From positions 24,405,501 through 24,469,500 of the forward strand of contig NC_079881.1 of NCBI RefSeq assembly GCF_029227915.1: a stretch of DNA of 64,000 nt, read 5' to 3'. Under the pieces are notes generated by a model, which had not been told where the DNA came from, ran no database searches, and worked only from the letters and a program-made list of their open reading frames with translations. This document shows positions 37,203-51,150 of the stretch, one piece after another. This DNA comes from Hydractinia symbiolongicarpus (Eukaryota; Cnidaria; Hydrozoa; Anthoathecata; Hydractiniidae). Each line of letters starts with the position of its first letter. The first letter of the stretch is position 1. A program made the position numbers and the translations under genes.

Positions 37203-40200
37203 GGTCCCACAGTAAAAAATGGTTTATTTATCTTAATTTTCAAATAAAGTGCTACCACAGCACCCAGTGTAATCGCTGAGTTCCAGCAATCATGTCAAAT
37301 TGAGATCAACGTTATTTCTTAAAGTCAAACTGGCTTATTTATCACATTTATAAGGTCAAAGTCCACAATCAGTTCAATTAAGTCCCACAGTCAAACGTTT
37401 CACTGTAAAAAGCGAGGCAACCTAGTAATATCCGAACACTATCGCTAAATACATGTTGGTACGACTATGTGACGCAACCGTTGTAACTCAAACGGATTTA
37501 TACCGCTAGAAATTCAATGAAATGTAGTTTTGGAAACTGTTCCTATTTCTTCAGCGCGTGCTAACGGCAAGGATTGGTCCCACAGTAAGAAATGACTTAT
37601 TTATCTAAATTTTTAAATGAAGCGCTACCACAGCGCCCAGTGTAATCGCTGAATTCCATCAATCACGTCAAATTAAGAAGAATGTTAATTTTTGGGATCC
37701 TATTGCCTCATTTATCACATTTATCAGGTCAAAGTTCAAAGTTAGTTCAATTAAGTCCCACAGTCAATCGTTTGACTGTTAAAACCGATTCAACCTAGTA
37801 ATATCAGAAAAATATCGCTAAATACATGTTAGTACAAATATGTGACCCAACCATTGTATCTCAAACGGACTTACACCGTTAGCAAGTCAATGAAATGTAG
37901 TTTTTGAAACTGTTGCTATTTCTTCAGCGCGCGAAAACGGCTAGGATTGGTCCCACAGTAAAGATTGAATTATCTATCTAAATTTTTAAATGAAGCACTA
38001 TCACAGCGCCCAGTGTAATCGCTGAGTTCTGGCAATCACGTCAAATTAAGAAGAATGTTATTTCTTGCAGTCCAATTGTCTCACTTTCACATTTATAAGG
38101 TCACAGTCCAAAGTTAGTTCAATTAAATTCCACAGGAAATCGTTTCAATGTTAAAAGCGATACAACTTAGTAATATCGGAAAAAAAAACACTAACTACAT
38201 GTTGGTACGACTATGTGACGCAACCGTTGTAACTCAAACCGATTGACACCGTTAGAAAGTCAATGAAATGTAGTTTTGGAAACTGTCTCTACTTCTTCAG
38301 CACGAACTAACGGCTAGGATTGGTCCCACAGTAAAGAATGACTTATTTATCTAAATTTTTAAATGAAGCACTATCACAGCGCCCAGTGTAATCGCTGAGT
38401 TCTGGCAATCACGTCAAATTAAGAAGAATGTTATTTCTTGGAATCCAATTGTCTCACTTTCACATTTACAAGGTCAAAGTCCACAATCAGTTCAATTAAG
38501 TCCCACAGTCAAACGTTTCACTGTTAAAAACGAGGCAACCTAGTAATATCCGAACACTATCGCTAAATACATGTTGGTACGAATATGTGACGCAACCGTT
38601 GTAACTCAAACGGATTTATACCGCTAGAAATTCAATAAAATGTAGTTTTGGAAACTGTTCCTATTTATTCAGCGCGTGCTAACGGCCAGGATTGGTTCCA
38701 CAGTAAGAGATGACTTATTTATCTAAATTTCTAAATGAAGCGCTACCACAGCGCCCAGTGTAATCGCTGAATTCCATCAATCACGTCAAATTAAGAAGAA
38801 TGTTAATTTTTGGGATCCTATTGCCTCATTTATCACATTTATCAGGTCACAGTCCAAAGTTAGTTCAATGAAGTCCCACAGTCAATCGTTTGACTGTTAA
38901 AAGCGATTTAACCTAGTAATATCAGAAAAATATCGCTAAATACATGTTAGTACGAATATGTGACCCAACCATTGTAACTCAAACGGACTTACACCGTTAG
39001 CAAGTCAATGAAATGAAGTTTTTGAAACTGTTGCTATTTATTAAGCGCGCGAAAACGGCTAGGATTTTTCCCACAGTAAAGATTGAATTATCTATCTAAA
39101 TTTTTAAATGAAGCACTATCACAGCGCCCAGTGTAATCGCTGAGTTCCGGCAATCACGTCAAATTAAGAAGAATGTTATTTCTTGCAGTCCAGTTGACTC
39201 ACTTATGACATTTATAAGGTCACAGTCCAAAGTTAGTTCAATTAAATTCCACAGGAAATCGTTTCAATGTTTAAAGCGATACAACTTAGTAATATCGGAA
39301 AAAAATCACTAACTACATGTTGGTACGACTATGTGACGCAACCGTTTTAACTCAAACGGATTGACACCGTTAGAAAGTCAATGAAATGTAGTTTTGGAAA
39401 CTGTCTCTACTTCTTCAGCACGAACTAACGGCTAGGATTGGTCCCACAGTAAAAAATGTCTTATTTATCTTAATTTTTAAATGAAGCGCTACAACAGCGC
39501 CCAGTGTAATCGCTGAGTTCCAGCAATCATGTCAAATTAAGAAGAATGTTATTTCTTGGACTCCGATTGTCTTACTTATAACATTTATAAAGTCACAGTC
39601 CTAAATCAGTTCAATTTAGTCCCACAGTCAATCGTTTCACTGTTAAAAGCGATGCAACCTAGTAATACCCGAATAATATCGCTAAATATATGTTCGTACG
39701 AATATTTGACGCAACCGTTTAAACTCAAACGAATTTATACCACTAGAAATTCAATAAAATGTAGTTTTGGAAACTGTTCCTATTTACTCAGCCCGTCCTA
39801 ACGGCCAGGATTGGTCCTACAGCAAAAAGTGACTTATTTATCTAAATTTTAAAGTAAAGCGCTACCACAGCACCCAGTGCAATCGCTGAGTTCCGGCAAT
39901 CACGTCAAATTAAGAAGAATGGTAATTCTTGGGATCCTATTGCCTCATTTATCACATTTATCAGGTCACAGTCCAAAGTTAGTTCAATTAAGTCCAACAG
40001 TCAATCGTTTGACTGTTAAATACGATTCAACCTAGTAATATCAGAAAAATATCGCTAAATACATGTTAGTACGAATATGTGACCCAACCATTGTAACTCA
40101 AAATGACTGACACAGTTAGCAAGTCAATGAAATGTAGTTTTTGAAACTGTTGCTATTTCTTTAGCGCGCGATAACGGCTTTGATTGGTCCCACAGTAAAA

Positions 40201-41200
40201 AATGACTTTTTTGTCTTAATTTTTAATTGAAGCGCTACCACAGTATCCAGTGTAATTGCTGAGTTCCAGCAATCATGTCAAGTTAAGAACAACGTTATTT
40301 CTTGTAGTCAAACTGGCTTATTTATCACATTTACAAGGTCAAAGTTCACAATCAGCTCAATTAAGTCCCACAGTCAAACGTTTCACTGTTAAAAGCGATG
40401 CAACCTAGTAATACCCGAATAATATCGCTGAATATATGTTCGTACGAATATTTGACGCAACCGTTGTAACTCAAACGGATTTATACCGCTGGAAATTCAA
40501 TGAAATGTAGTTTTGGAAACTGTTCCTATTTCTTCAGCGCGCGATAACGGTTAGGATTCGTCCCACGGTAAAGAATGACTTTCTTTTCTTAATTTTTAAA
40601 TGAAGCGCTACCACAGCGGCCAATGTAATCGCTGAGTTTCGGCAATCATGTCAAATTATGAGGAATGTTACTTCTTGGAGTCCAATTGTCTCACTTATCA
40701 CACTTATAAGGTCACAGTCCAAAATCAGTTCATTTAAGTGCCACAGTCAATCGTTTCACTGTTGAAAGCGATACAACCTAGTAATATCAGAAAAACATCC
40801 CTAAATACATGTTGGTACGAAAATGTGACGCAACCGTTGTAACTCAAACGGATTGACACCGTTAGAAATCAATGAAATGTAGTATTTGAATCTCTCTCTA
40901 TTTTTTCAGCGCGAACTAACGGCTAGGATTGGTCCCACAGTAAAAAATGACTTATTTAACTTATTTTTTAAATAAAGCGCTACCACAACGCCCAGTGTAA
41001 TCGCGGAGTTCCAGCAATCATGTCAAATTAAGAACATTGTTATTTCGTGGGGACCAGTTCGCTCACTTATCACATTTATAAGGTCACAGTCCAGAATGAG
41101 TTCAATTAAGTCCCACAGTCAATCGTTTCACTGTTAAAAGCCATACAACTTAGTAGTATCGGAAAAAATATCTAAACACATGTTGGTACGAATATGTGAC
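36675..41200. repeat. Large duplicated block E, right copy (~4.5 kb)
   Basis: Partner of 30340-35610, shorter by exactly one dimer. Its right end is sharp: at 41200 the sequence leaves the partner and jumps out of register. Confidence 0.85.
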
Positions 41201-41201
41201 A
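41200..41201. other. Out-of-register satellite junction
   Basis: The reading AATATGTGAC is followed directly by ACTATCGCTAAATACATG, which belongs 35-40 bp earlier in the monomer. The palindrome-containing stretch therefore appears twice in one unit, and the phase step here is 408 bp. Both parent sequences share AC at the join. This is the only clear phase-shifting gain in the window. Confidence 0.85.
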
Positions 41202-41454
41202 CTATCGCTAAATACATGTTGGTACGACTATGTGACGCAACCGTTGTAACTCAAACGGATTTATACCGCTAGAAATTCAATGAAATGTAGTTTTGGAAAC
41301 TGATCCTATTTCTTCAGCGCGTGCTAACGGCCAGGATTGGTCCCACAGTAAGAAATGAGTTATTTATCTAAATTTTTAAATGAAGCGCTACCACAGCGCC
41401 CAGTGTAATCGCTGAATTCCATCAATCACGTCAAATTAAGAAGAATGTTAATTT

Positions 41455-42590
41455 TTGGGATCCTATTGCCTCATTTATCACATTTATCAGGTCACAGTCC
41501 AAAGTTAGTTCAATTAAGTCCAACAGTCAATCGTTTGACTGTTAAATACGATTCAACCTAGTAATATCAGAAAAATATCGCTAAATACATGTTAGTACGA
41601 ATATGTGACCCAACCATTGTAACTCAAAATGACTGACACCGTTAGCAAGTCAATGAAATGTAGTTTTTGAAACTGTTGCTATTTCTTTAGCGCGCGATAA
41701 CGGCTTGGATTGGTCCCACAGTAAAAAATGACTTTTTTGTCTTAATTTTTTAAATGAAGCGCTACCACAGTATCCAGTGTAATCGCTGAGTTCCAGCAAT
41801 CATTTCAAGTTAAGAACAACGTTATTTCTTGTAGTCAAACTGGCCTATTTATCACATTTACAAGGTCAAAGTTCACAATCAGCTCAATTAAGTCCCACAG
41901 TCAAACGTTTCACTGTTAAAAGCGATGCAACCTAGTAATACCCGAATAATATCGCTGAATATATGTTCGTACGAATATTTGACGCAACCGTTGTAACTCA
42001 AACGGATTTATACCGCTGGAAATTCAATGAAATGTAGTTTTGGAAACTGTTCCTATTTCTTCAGCGCGCGATAACGGTTAGGATTCGTCCCACGGTAAAG
42101 AATGACTTATTTATCTAAATTTCAAAGTGAAGCGCTACCACAGCGCCCAGTGCAATCGCTGAGTTCCGGCAACCATGTCAAATTAAGAAGAATGTTATTT
42201 CTTGGAGTCCGATTTTCTTACCTATAACATTTATAACGTCACAGTCCTAAATCAGTTCAATTAAGTCCCACAGTCAATCGTTTCACTGTTAAAAGCGATG
42301 CAACCTAGTAATACCCGAATAATATCGCGAAATATATGTTCGTACGAATATTTGACGCAACCGTTTCAACTCAAACGAATTTATACCACTAGAAATTCAA
42401 TGAAATGTAGTTTTGGAAACTGCTCCTATTTACTCAGCGCGTGCTAACGGACAGGATTTGTCCCACAGCAAAAAGTGACTTATTTATCTAAATTTTAAAG
42501 TGAAGCGCTACCACAGCGCCCAGTGCAATCGCTGAGTTCCGGCAATCACGTCAAATTAAGAAGAATGTTAATTCATGGGATCCTATTGCC
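41455..42590. repeat. Duplicated block F, left copy (19-monomer spacing)
   Basis: Matches 48535-49670 at an offset of 7080 bp, with shared variants such as CATTTCAAGTTAAG, CTGGCCTATTTATC and GTCCGATTTTCTTACC. Confidence 0.8.
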
Positions 42591-43799
42591 TCATTTATCT
42601 CATTTATCAGGTCACACTCCAAAGTTAGTTCAATTAAGTCCCACAGTCAATTGTTTGACTGTTAAATACGATTCAACCTAGTAATATCAGAAAAATATCG
42701 CTAAATACATGTTAGTACGAATATGTGACCCAAACATTGTAACTCAAAATGACTGACACCGTTAGCAAGTCAATGAAATGTAGCTTTTGAAACTGTTGCT
42801 ATTTCTTCAGCGCGCGATAACTGCTAGGATTGGTCCCACAGTAAAGAATGAATTATCTATCTAAATTTTTAAATGAAGCACTATCACAGCGCCCAGTGTA
42901 ATCGCTGAGTTCCGGCAATCACGTCAAATTAAGAAGAATGTTATTTCTTGGAGTCCAATTGTCTCACTTTCACATTTATAAGGACACAGTCCAAAGTTAG
43001 TTCAATTAAATTCCACAGGAAATCGTTTCAATGTTAAAAGCGATACAACTTAGTAATATCGGAAAAAAATTACTAAGTACATGTTGGTACGACTATGTAA
43101 CGCAACCGTTGTAACTCAAACCGATTGACACCGTTAGAAAGTCAATGAAATGTAGTTTTGGAAACTGTCTCTACTTCTTCAGCACGAACTAACAGCTAGG
43201 ATTGGTCCCACAGTAAAAAATGACTTATTTATCTTAATTTTTAAATGAAGTGCTACAACAGCGCCCAGTGTAATCGCTGAGTTCCAGCAATCATGTCAAG
43301 TTAAGAACAACGTTATTTCTTGTAGTCAAACTGGCTTATTTATCACATTTACAAGGTCAAAGTTCACAATCAGCTCAATTAAGTCCCACAGTCAAACGTT
43401 TCACTGTTAAAAGCGATGCAACCTAGTAATACCCGAATAATATCGCTGAATATATGTTCGTACGAATATTTGACGCAACCGTTGTAACTCAAACGGATTT
43501 ATACCGCTGGAAATTCAATGAAATGCAGTTTTGGAAACTGTTCCTATTTCTTCAGCGCGCGATAACGGTTAGGATTCGTCCCACGGTAAAGAATGACTTT
43601 CTTTTCTTAATTTTTAAATGAAGCGCTACCACAGCGCCCAATGTAATCGCTGAGTTTCGGCAATCATGTCAAATTATGAGGAATGTTACTTCTTGGAGTC
43701 CAATTGTCTCACTTATCACACTTATAAGGTCACAGTCCAAAATCAGTTCATTTAAGTGCCACAGTCAATCGTTTCACTGTTGAAAGCGATACAACCTAG

Positions 43800-46435
43800 T
43801 AATATCAGAAAAACATCCCTAAATACATGTTGGTACGAAAATGTGACGCAACCGTTGTAACTCAAACGGATTGACACCGTTAGAAATCAATGAAATATAG
43901 TATTTGAATCTCTCTCTATTTTTTCAGCGCGAACTAACGGCTAGGATTGGTCCCACAGTAAAAAATGACTTATTTAACTTATTTTTTAAATAAAGCGCTA
44001 CCACAACGCCCAGTGTAATCGCTGAGTTCCAGCAATCATGTCAAATTAAGAACATTGTTATTTCGTGGGGACCAATTCGCTCACTTATCACTTTTATAAG
44101 GTCACAGTCCAGAATGAGTTCAATTAAGTCCCACAGTCAATCGTTTCACTGTTAAAAGCCATACAACTTAGTAGTATCGGAAAAAATATCTAAACACATG
44201 TTGGTACGAATATGTGACAAAACCGTTGTAACTCAAACGGATTGACACAGTTAGAAAGTCAATGAAAGGTAAATTTGGAAACTGCCTCTACTTCTTCAGC
44301 GCGAACTAACGGCTAGGATTGGTCCCACAGTAAAAAATGGTTTATTTATCTTAATTTTCAAATAAAGTGCTACCACAGCACCCGGTGTAATCGCTGAGTT
44401 GCAGCAATCATGTCAAATTAAGATCAACGTTATTTCTTGAAGTCAAACTGGCTTATTTATCACATTTATAAGGTCAAAGTCTACAATCAGTTCAATTAAG
44501 TCCCACAGTCAAACGTTTCACTGGTAAAAGCGATACAACTTAGTAATATCGGAAAACAATCACTAACTACATGTTGGTACGACTATGTGACGCAACCGTT
44601 GTAACTCAAACCGATTGACAACGTTAGAAAGTCAATGAAATGTAGTTTTGGAAACTGTCTCTACTTCTTCAGCACGAACTAACGTCTAGGATTGGTCCCA
44701 CAGTAAAGAATGACTTATTTATCTTAATTTTTATATGAAGCGCTACAACAGCGCCCAGTGTAATCGCTGAGTTCCAGCAATCATGTCAAGTTAAGAACAA
44801 CGTTATTTCTTGTAGTCCAATTGTCTCACTTTCACATTTATAAGGTCACAGTCCAAAGTTAGTTCAATTAATTTCCACAGGAAATCGTTTCAATGTTTAA
44901 AGCGATACAACTTAGTAATATCGGAAAAAAATCACTAACTACATATTGGTACGACTATGTGACCCAACCGTTGTAACTCAAACGGATTGACACCGTTAGA
45001 AAGTCAATGAAATGCACTTTTGGAAACTGTCTCTACTTCTTCAGCACGAGCTAACGGCTAGGATTGGTCCAACAGTAAAAAATGGTTTATTTATCTTAAT
45101 TTTCAAATAAAGTGCTACCACAGCACCCAGTGTAATCGCTGATTTCCAGAAATCATGTCAAATTAAGATCAACGTTATTTCTTGAAGTCAAACTGGCTTA
45201 TTTATCACATTTATAAGGTCAAAGTCCACAATCAGTTCAATTAAGTCCCACAGTCAAACGTTTCACTGTAAAAAGCAAGGCAACCTAGTAATATCCGAAC
45301 ACTATCGCTAAATACATGTTGGTACGACTATGTGACGCAACCGTTGTAACTCAAACGGATTTATACCGCTAGAAATTCAATGAAATGTAGTTTTGGAAAC
45401 TGTTCCTATTTCTTCAGCGCGTGCTAACGGCCAGGATTGGTCCCACAGTAAGAAATGACTTATTTATCTAAATTTTTAAATGAAGCGCTACCACAGCGCC
45501 CAGTGTAATCGCTGAATTCCATCAATCACGTCAAATTAAGAAGAATGTTAATTTTTGGGATCCTATTGCCTCATTTATCACATTTATCAGGTCAAAGTCC
45601 AAAGTTAGTTCAATTAAGTCCCACAGTCAATCGTTTGACTGTTAAAAGCGATTCAACCTAGTAATATCGGAAAAAAATCACTAACTACATGTTGGTACGA
45701 CTATGTGACGCAACCGTTGTAACTCAAACGGATTGACACCGTTAGAAAGTCAATGAAATGTAGTTTTGGAAACTGTCTCTACTTCTTCAGCACGAACTAA
45801 CAGCTAGGATTGGTCCCACAGTAAAAAATGTCTTATTTATCTTAATTTTTAAATGAAGCGCTACAACAGCGCCCAGTGTAATCGCTGAGTTCCAGCAATC
45901 ATGTCAAATTAAGAAGAATGTTATTTCTTGGACTCCGATTGTGTTACTTATAACATTTATAAAGTCACAGTCCTAAATCAGTTCAATTAAGTCCCACAGT
46001 CAATCGTTTCACTGTTAAAAGCGATGCAACCTAGTAATACCCGAATAATATCGCTAAATATATGTTCGTACGAATATTTGACGCAACCGTTTAAACTCAA
46101 ACGAATTTATAACACTAGAAATTCAATAAAATGTAGTTTTGGAAACTGTTCCTATTTACTCAGCGCGTGCTAACGGCCAGGATTGGTCCCACAGCAAAAA
46201 GTGACTTATTTATCTAAATTTTAAAGTAAAGCGCTACCACAGCGCCCAGTGCAATCGCTGAGTTCCGGCAATCACGTCAAATTAAGAAGAATGGTAATTC
46301 TTGGGATCCTATTGCCTCATTTATCACATTTATCAGGTCACAGTCCAAAGTTAGTTCAATTAAGTCCAACAGTCAATCGTTTGACTGTTAAATACGATTC
46401 AACCTAGTAATATCAGAAAAATATCGCCAAATACA
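43800..46435. repeat. Seven-monomer block G, left copy
   Basis: The first part (43800-44850) matches 46436-47455 at an offset of 2608 bp. The later part (45200-46435) matches 47455-48660 at 2234 bp. This copy therefore has one monomer more than its partner. Shared private changes are GAAATATAGTATTTG, ATCACTTTTATAAGG, AAAGGTAAATTTGG and CGATTGTGTTACTTA. Confidence 0.8.
45439..45811. repeat. Representative satellite monomer with internal landmarks
   Basis: One 373-bp unit taken as reference. It opens with GGTCCCACAG at 45439. The hairpin GCGCT-ACCAC-AGCGC is at 45485-45499. The AAGAAT inverted-repeat region is near 45541. A BamHI site GGATCC lies in the following GGGATCCTATTGCC stretch. A second GTCCCACAG is at 45619, and the imperfect palindrome centred on GTAC at 45687-45706. 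The two GTCCCACAG sites are 179 bp apart, then 194 bp to the next monomer. The choice of start phase is arbitrary. No transcription signal was recognised. Confidence 0.85.
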
Positions 46436-48660
46436 TGTTAGTACGAAAATGTGACGCAACCGTTGTAACTCAAACGGATTGACACCGTTAGAAATCAATG
46501 AAATATAGTATTTGAATCTCTCTCTATTTTTTCAGCGCGAACTAACGGCTAGGATTGGTCCCACAGTAAAAAATGACTTATTTAACTTATTTTTTAAATA
46601 AAGCGCTACCACAACGCCCAGTGTAATCGCTGAGTTCCAGCAATCATGTCAAATTAAGAACATTGTTATTTCGTGGGGACCAATTCGCTCACTTATCACT
46701 TTTATAAGGTCACAGTCCAGAATGAGTTCAATTAAGTCCCACAGTCAATCGTTTCACTGTTAAAAGCCATACAACTTAGTAGTATCGGAAAAAATATCTA
46801 AACACATGTTGGTACGAATATGTGACAAAACCGTTGTAACTCAAACGGATTGACACAGTTAGAAAGTCAATGAAAGGTAAATTTGGAAACTGCCTCTACT
46901 TCTTCAGCGCGAACTAACGGCTAGGATTGGTCCCACAGTAAAAAATGGTTTATTTATCTTAATTTTCAAATAAAGTGCTACCACAGCACCCGGTGTAATC
47001 GCTGAGTTCCAGCAATCATGTCAAATTAAGATCAACGTTATTTCTTGAAGTCAAACTGGCTTATTTATCACATTTATAAGGTCAAAGTCTACAATCAGTT
47101 CAATTAAGTCCCACAGTCAAACGTTTCACTGGTAAAAGCGATACAACTTAGTAATATCGGAAAACCATCACTAACTACATGTTGGTACGACTATGTGACG
47201 CAACCGTTGTAACTCAAACCGATTGACACCGTTAGAAAGTCAATGAAATGTAGTTTTGGAAACTGTCTCTACTTCTTCAGCACGAACTAACGTCTAGGAT
47301 TGGTCCCACAGTAAAGAATGACTTATTTATCTTAATTTTTATATGAAGCGCTACAACAGCGCCCAGTGTAATCGCTGAGTTCCAGCAATCATGTCAAGTT
47401 AAGAACAACGTTATTTCTTGTAGTCCAATTGTCTCACTTTCACATTTATAAGGTCAAAGTCCACAATCAGTTCAATTAAGTCCCACAGTCAAACGTTTCA
47501 CTGTAAAAAGCGAGGCAACCTAGTAATATCCGAACACTATCGCTAAATACATGTTGGTACGACTATGTGACGCAACCGTTGTAACTCAAACGGATTTATA
47601 CCGCTAGAAATTCAATGAAATGTAGTTTTGGAAACTGTTCCTATTTCTTCAGCGCGTGCTAACGGCCAGGATTGGTCCCACAGTAAGAAATGACTTATTT
47701 ATCTAAATTTTTAAATGAAGCGCTACCACAGCGCCCAGTGTAATCGCTGAATTCCATCAATCACGTCAAATTAAGAAGAATGTTAATTTTTGGGATCCTA
47801 TTGCCTCATTTATCACATTTATCAGGTCAAAGTCCAAAGTTAGTTCAATTAAGTCCCACAGTCAATCGTTTGACTGTTAAAAGCGATTCAACCTAGTAAT
47901 ATCGGAAAAAAATCACTAACTACATGTTGGTACGACTATGTGACGCAACCGTTGTAACTCAAACGGATTGACACCGTTAGAAAGTCAATGAAATGTAGTT
48001 TTGGAAACTGTCTCTACTTCTTCAGCACGAACTAACAGCTAGGATTGGTCCCACAGTAAAAAATGTCTTATTTATCTTAATTTTTAAATGAAGCGCTACA
48101 ACAGCGCCCAGTGTAATCGCTGAGTTCCAGCAATCATGTCAAATTAAGAAGAATGTTATTTCTTGGACTCCGATTGTGTTACTTATAACATTTATAAAGT
48201 CACAGTCCTAAATCAGTTCAATTAAGTCCCACAGTCAATCGTTTCACTGTTAAAAGCGATGCAACCTAGTAATACCCGAATAATATCGCTAAATATATGT
48301 TCGTACGAATATTTGACGCAACCGTTTAAACTCAAACGAATTTATAACACTAGAAATTCAATAAAATGTAGTTTTGGAAACTGTTCCTATTTACTCAGCG
48401 CGTGCTTACGGCCAGGATTGGTCCCACAGCAAAAAGTGACTTATTTATCTAAATTTTAAAGTAAAGCGCTACCACAGCGCCCAGTGCAATCGCTGAGTTC
48501 CGGCAATCACGTCAAATTAAGAAGAATGGTAATTCTTGGGATCCTATTGCCTCATTTATCACATTTATCAGGTCACAGTCCAAAGTTAGTTCAATTAAGT
48601 CCAACAGTCAATCGTTTGACTGTTAAATACGATTCAACCTAGTAATATCAGAAAAATATC
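46436..48660. repeat. Six-monomer block G, right copy
   Basis: Partner of 43800-46435 and its immediate tandem neighbour. The join near 46440 switches in register from a TTAGTACGA subtype to a GTACGAAAATGTGACG subtype. Confidence 0.8.
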
Positions 48661-49670
48661 GCCAAATACATGTTAGTACGAATATGTGACCCAAACATTG
48701 TAACTCAAAATGACTGACACCGTTAGCAAGTCAATGAAATGTAGTTTTTGAAACTGTTGCTATTTCTTTAGCGCGCGATAACGGCTTGGATTGGTCCCAC
48801 AGTAAAAAATGACTTTTTTGTCTTAATTTTTAAATGAAGCGCTACCACAGTATCCAGTGTAATCGCTGAGTTCCAGCAATCATTTCAAGTTAAGAACAAC
48901 GTTATTTCTTGTAGTCAAACTGGCCTATTTATCACATTTACAAGGTCAAAGTTGACAATCAGCTCAATTAAGTCCCACAGTCAAACGTTTCACTGTTAAA
49001 AGCGATGCAACCTAGTAATACCCGAATAATATCGCTGAATATATGTTCGTACGAATATTTGACGCAACCGTTGTAACTCAAACGGATTTATACCGCTGGA
49101 AATTCAATGAAATGTAGTTTTGGAAACTGTTCCTATTTCTTCAGCGCGCGATAACGGTTAGGATTCGTCCCACGGTAAAGAATGACTTATTTATCTAAAT
49201 TTTAAAGTGAAGCGCTACCACAGCGCCCAGTGCAATCGCTGAGTTCCGGCAACCATGTCAAATTAAGAAGAATGTTATTTCTTGGAGTCCGATTTTCTTA
49301 CCTATAACATTTATAAAGTCACAGTCCTAAATCAGTTCAATTAAGTCCCACAGTCAATCGTTTCACTGTTAAAAGCGATGCAACCTAGTAATACCCGAAT
49401 AATATCGCGAAATATATGTTCGTACGAATATTTGACGCAACCGTTTTAACTCAAACGAATTTATACCACTAGAAATTCAATGAAATGTAGTTTTGGAAAC
49501 TGCTCCTATTTACTCAGCGCGTGCTAACGGACAGGATTTGTCCCACAGCAAAAAGTGACTTATTTATCTAAATTTTAAAGTGAAGCGCTACCACAGCGCC
49601 CAGTGCAATCGCTGAGTTCCGGCAATCACGTCAAATTAAGAAGAATGTTAATTCTTGGGATCCTATTGCC
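48535..49670. repeat. Duplicated block F, right copy
   Basis: Partner of 41455-42590. At about 49670 it joins, in register, a monomer that in the left copy lies one unit further on (near 42967). Confidence 0.8.
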
Positions 49671-51150
49671 TCACTTTCACATTTATAAGGACACAGTCCA
49701 AAGTTAGTTCAATTAAATTCCACAGGAAATCGTTTCAATGTTAAAAGCGATACAACTTAGTAATATCGGAAAAAAATTACTAACTACATGTTGGTACGAC
49801 TATGTGACGCAACCGTTGTAACTCAAACCGATTGACACCGTTAGAAAGTCAATGAAATGTAGTTTTGGAAACTGTCTCTACTTCTTCAGCACGAACTAAC
49901 AGCTAGGATTGGTCCCACAGTAAAAAATGACTTATTTATCTTAATTTTTAAATGAAGTGCTACAACAGCGCCCAGTGTAATCGCTGAGTTCCAGCAATCA
50001 TGTCAAGTTAAGAACAACGTTATTTCTTGTAGTCAAACTGGCTTATTTATCATATTTACAAGGTCAAAGTCCACAATCAGTTCAATTAAGTCCCACAGTC
50101 AAACGTTTCACCGTTAAAAGCCATGTAACCTAGTAATATCCGAACACTATCGCTAAATACATGTTGGTACGAATATGTCACGCAACCGTTTTAACTCAAA
50201 CGGATTGACACCGTTAGAGGGTCAATGAAATGTAGTTTTGGAAACTGTCTCTACTTCTTCAGCGCGTGATAACGGCTAGGATTCGTCCTACGGTAAAGAA
50301 TGACTTATTTATCTAAATTTTTAAATGAAACGCTACCACAGCGCCCAGTGCAATCGCTGAATTCAGGCAATCACGTCAAATTAAGAAGAATGTTAATTCT
50401 TGGGGTCCAATTGTCTCACTTATCACACTTATAAGGTCACAGTCCAAAATCAGTTCATTTAAGTGCCACAGTAAATCGTTTCACTGTTAAAAGCGATACA
50501 ACCTAGTAATATCAGAAAAACATCCCTAAATACATGTTGGTACGAAAATGTGACGCAACCGTTGTAACTCAAACGGATTGACACCGTTAGAAATTCAATG
50601 AATTGTAGTATATGAATCTCTCTCTATTTCTTCAGCGCGAACTAACGGCTAGGATTGGTCCCACAGTAAAAAATGACTTATTTATCTTAATTTTTAAATA
50701 AAGCGCTACCAAAACGCCCAGTGTAATCGCTGAGTTCCAGCAATCATGTCAAATTAAGAACAATGTTATTTCTTGGGGTCCAGTTCGCTCACTTATCACA
50801 TATATAAGGTCACAGCCCAGAATGAGTTCAATTAAGTCCCACAGTCAATCGTTTCACTGTTAAAAGCGATACAACTTAGTAATATCGGAAAAAAATCACT
50901 AACTACATGTTGGTACGACTATGTGACGCAACCGTTGTATCTCAGACGGATTGACACCGTTAGAAAGTCAATGAAATGTAGTTTAGGAAACTGTCTCTAC
51001 TTCTTCAGCACGAACTAACGGCTAGGATTGGTCCCACAGTAAAAAATGTCTTATTTATCTTAATTTTTAAATGAAGCGCTACAACAGCGCCCAGTGTAAT
51101 CGCTGAGTTCCATCAATCATGTCAAAGTAAGAACAACGTTATTTCTTGTA
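49670..51150. repeat. Duplicated block H, left copy (27-monomer spacing)
   Basis: Matches 59730-61210 at an offset of 10060 bp, sharing GAATATGTCACGCAACC, AATGAAACGCTACC and GCTGAATTCAGGC. The partner region is itself tandemly repeated four monomers later. Confidence 0.75.
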
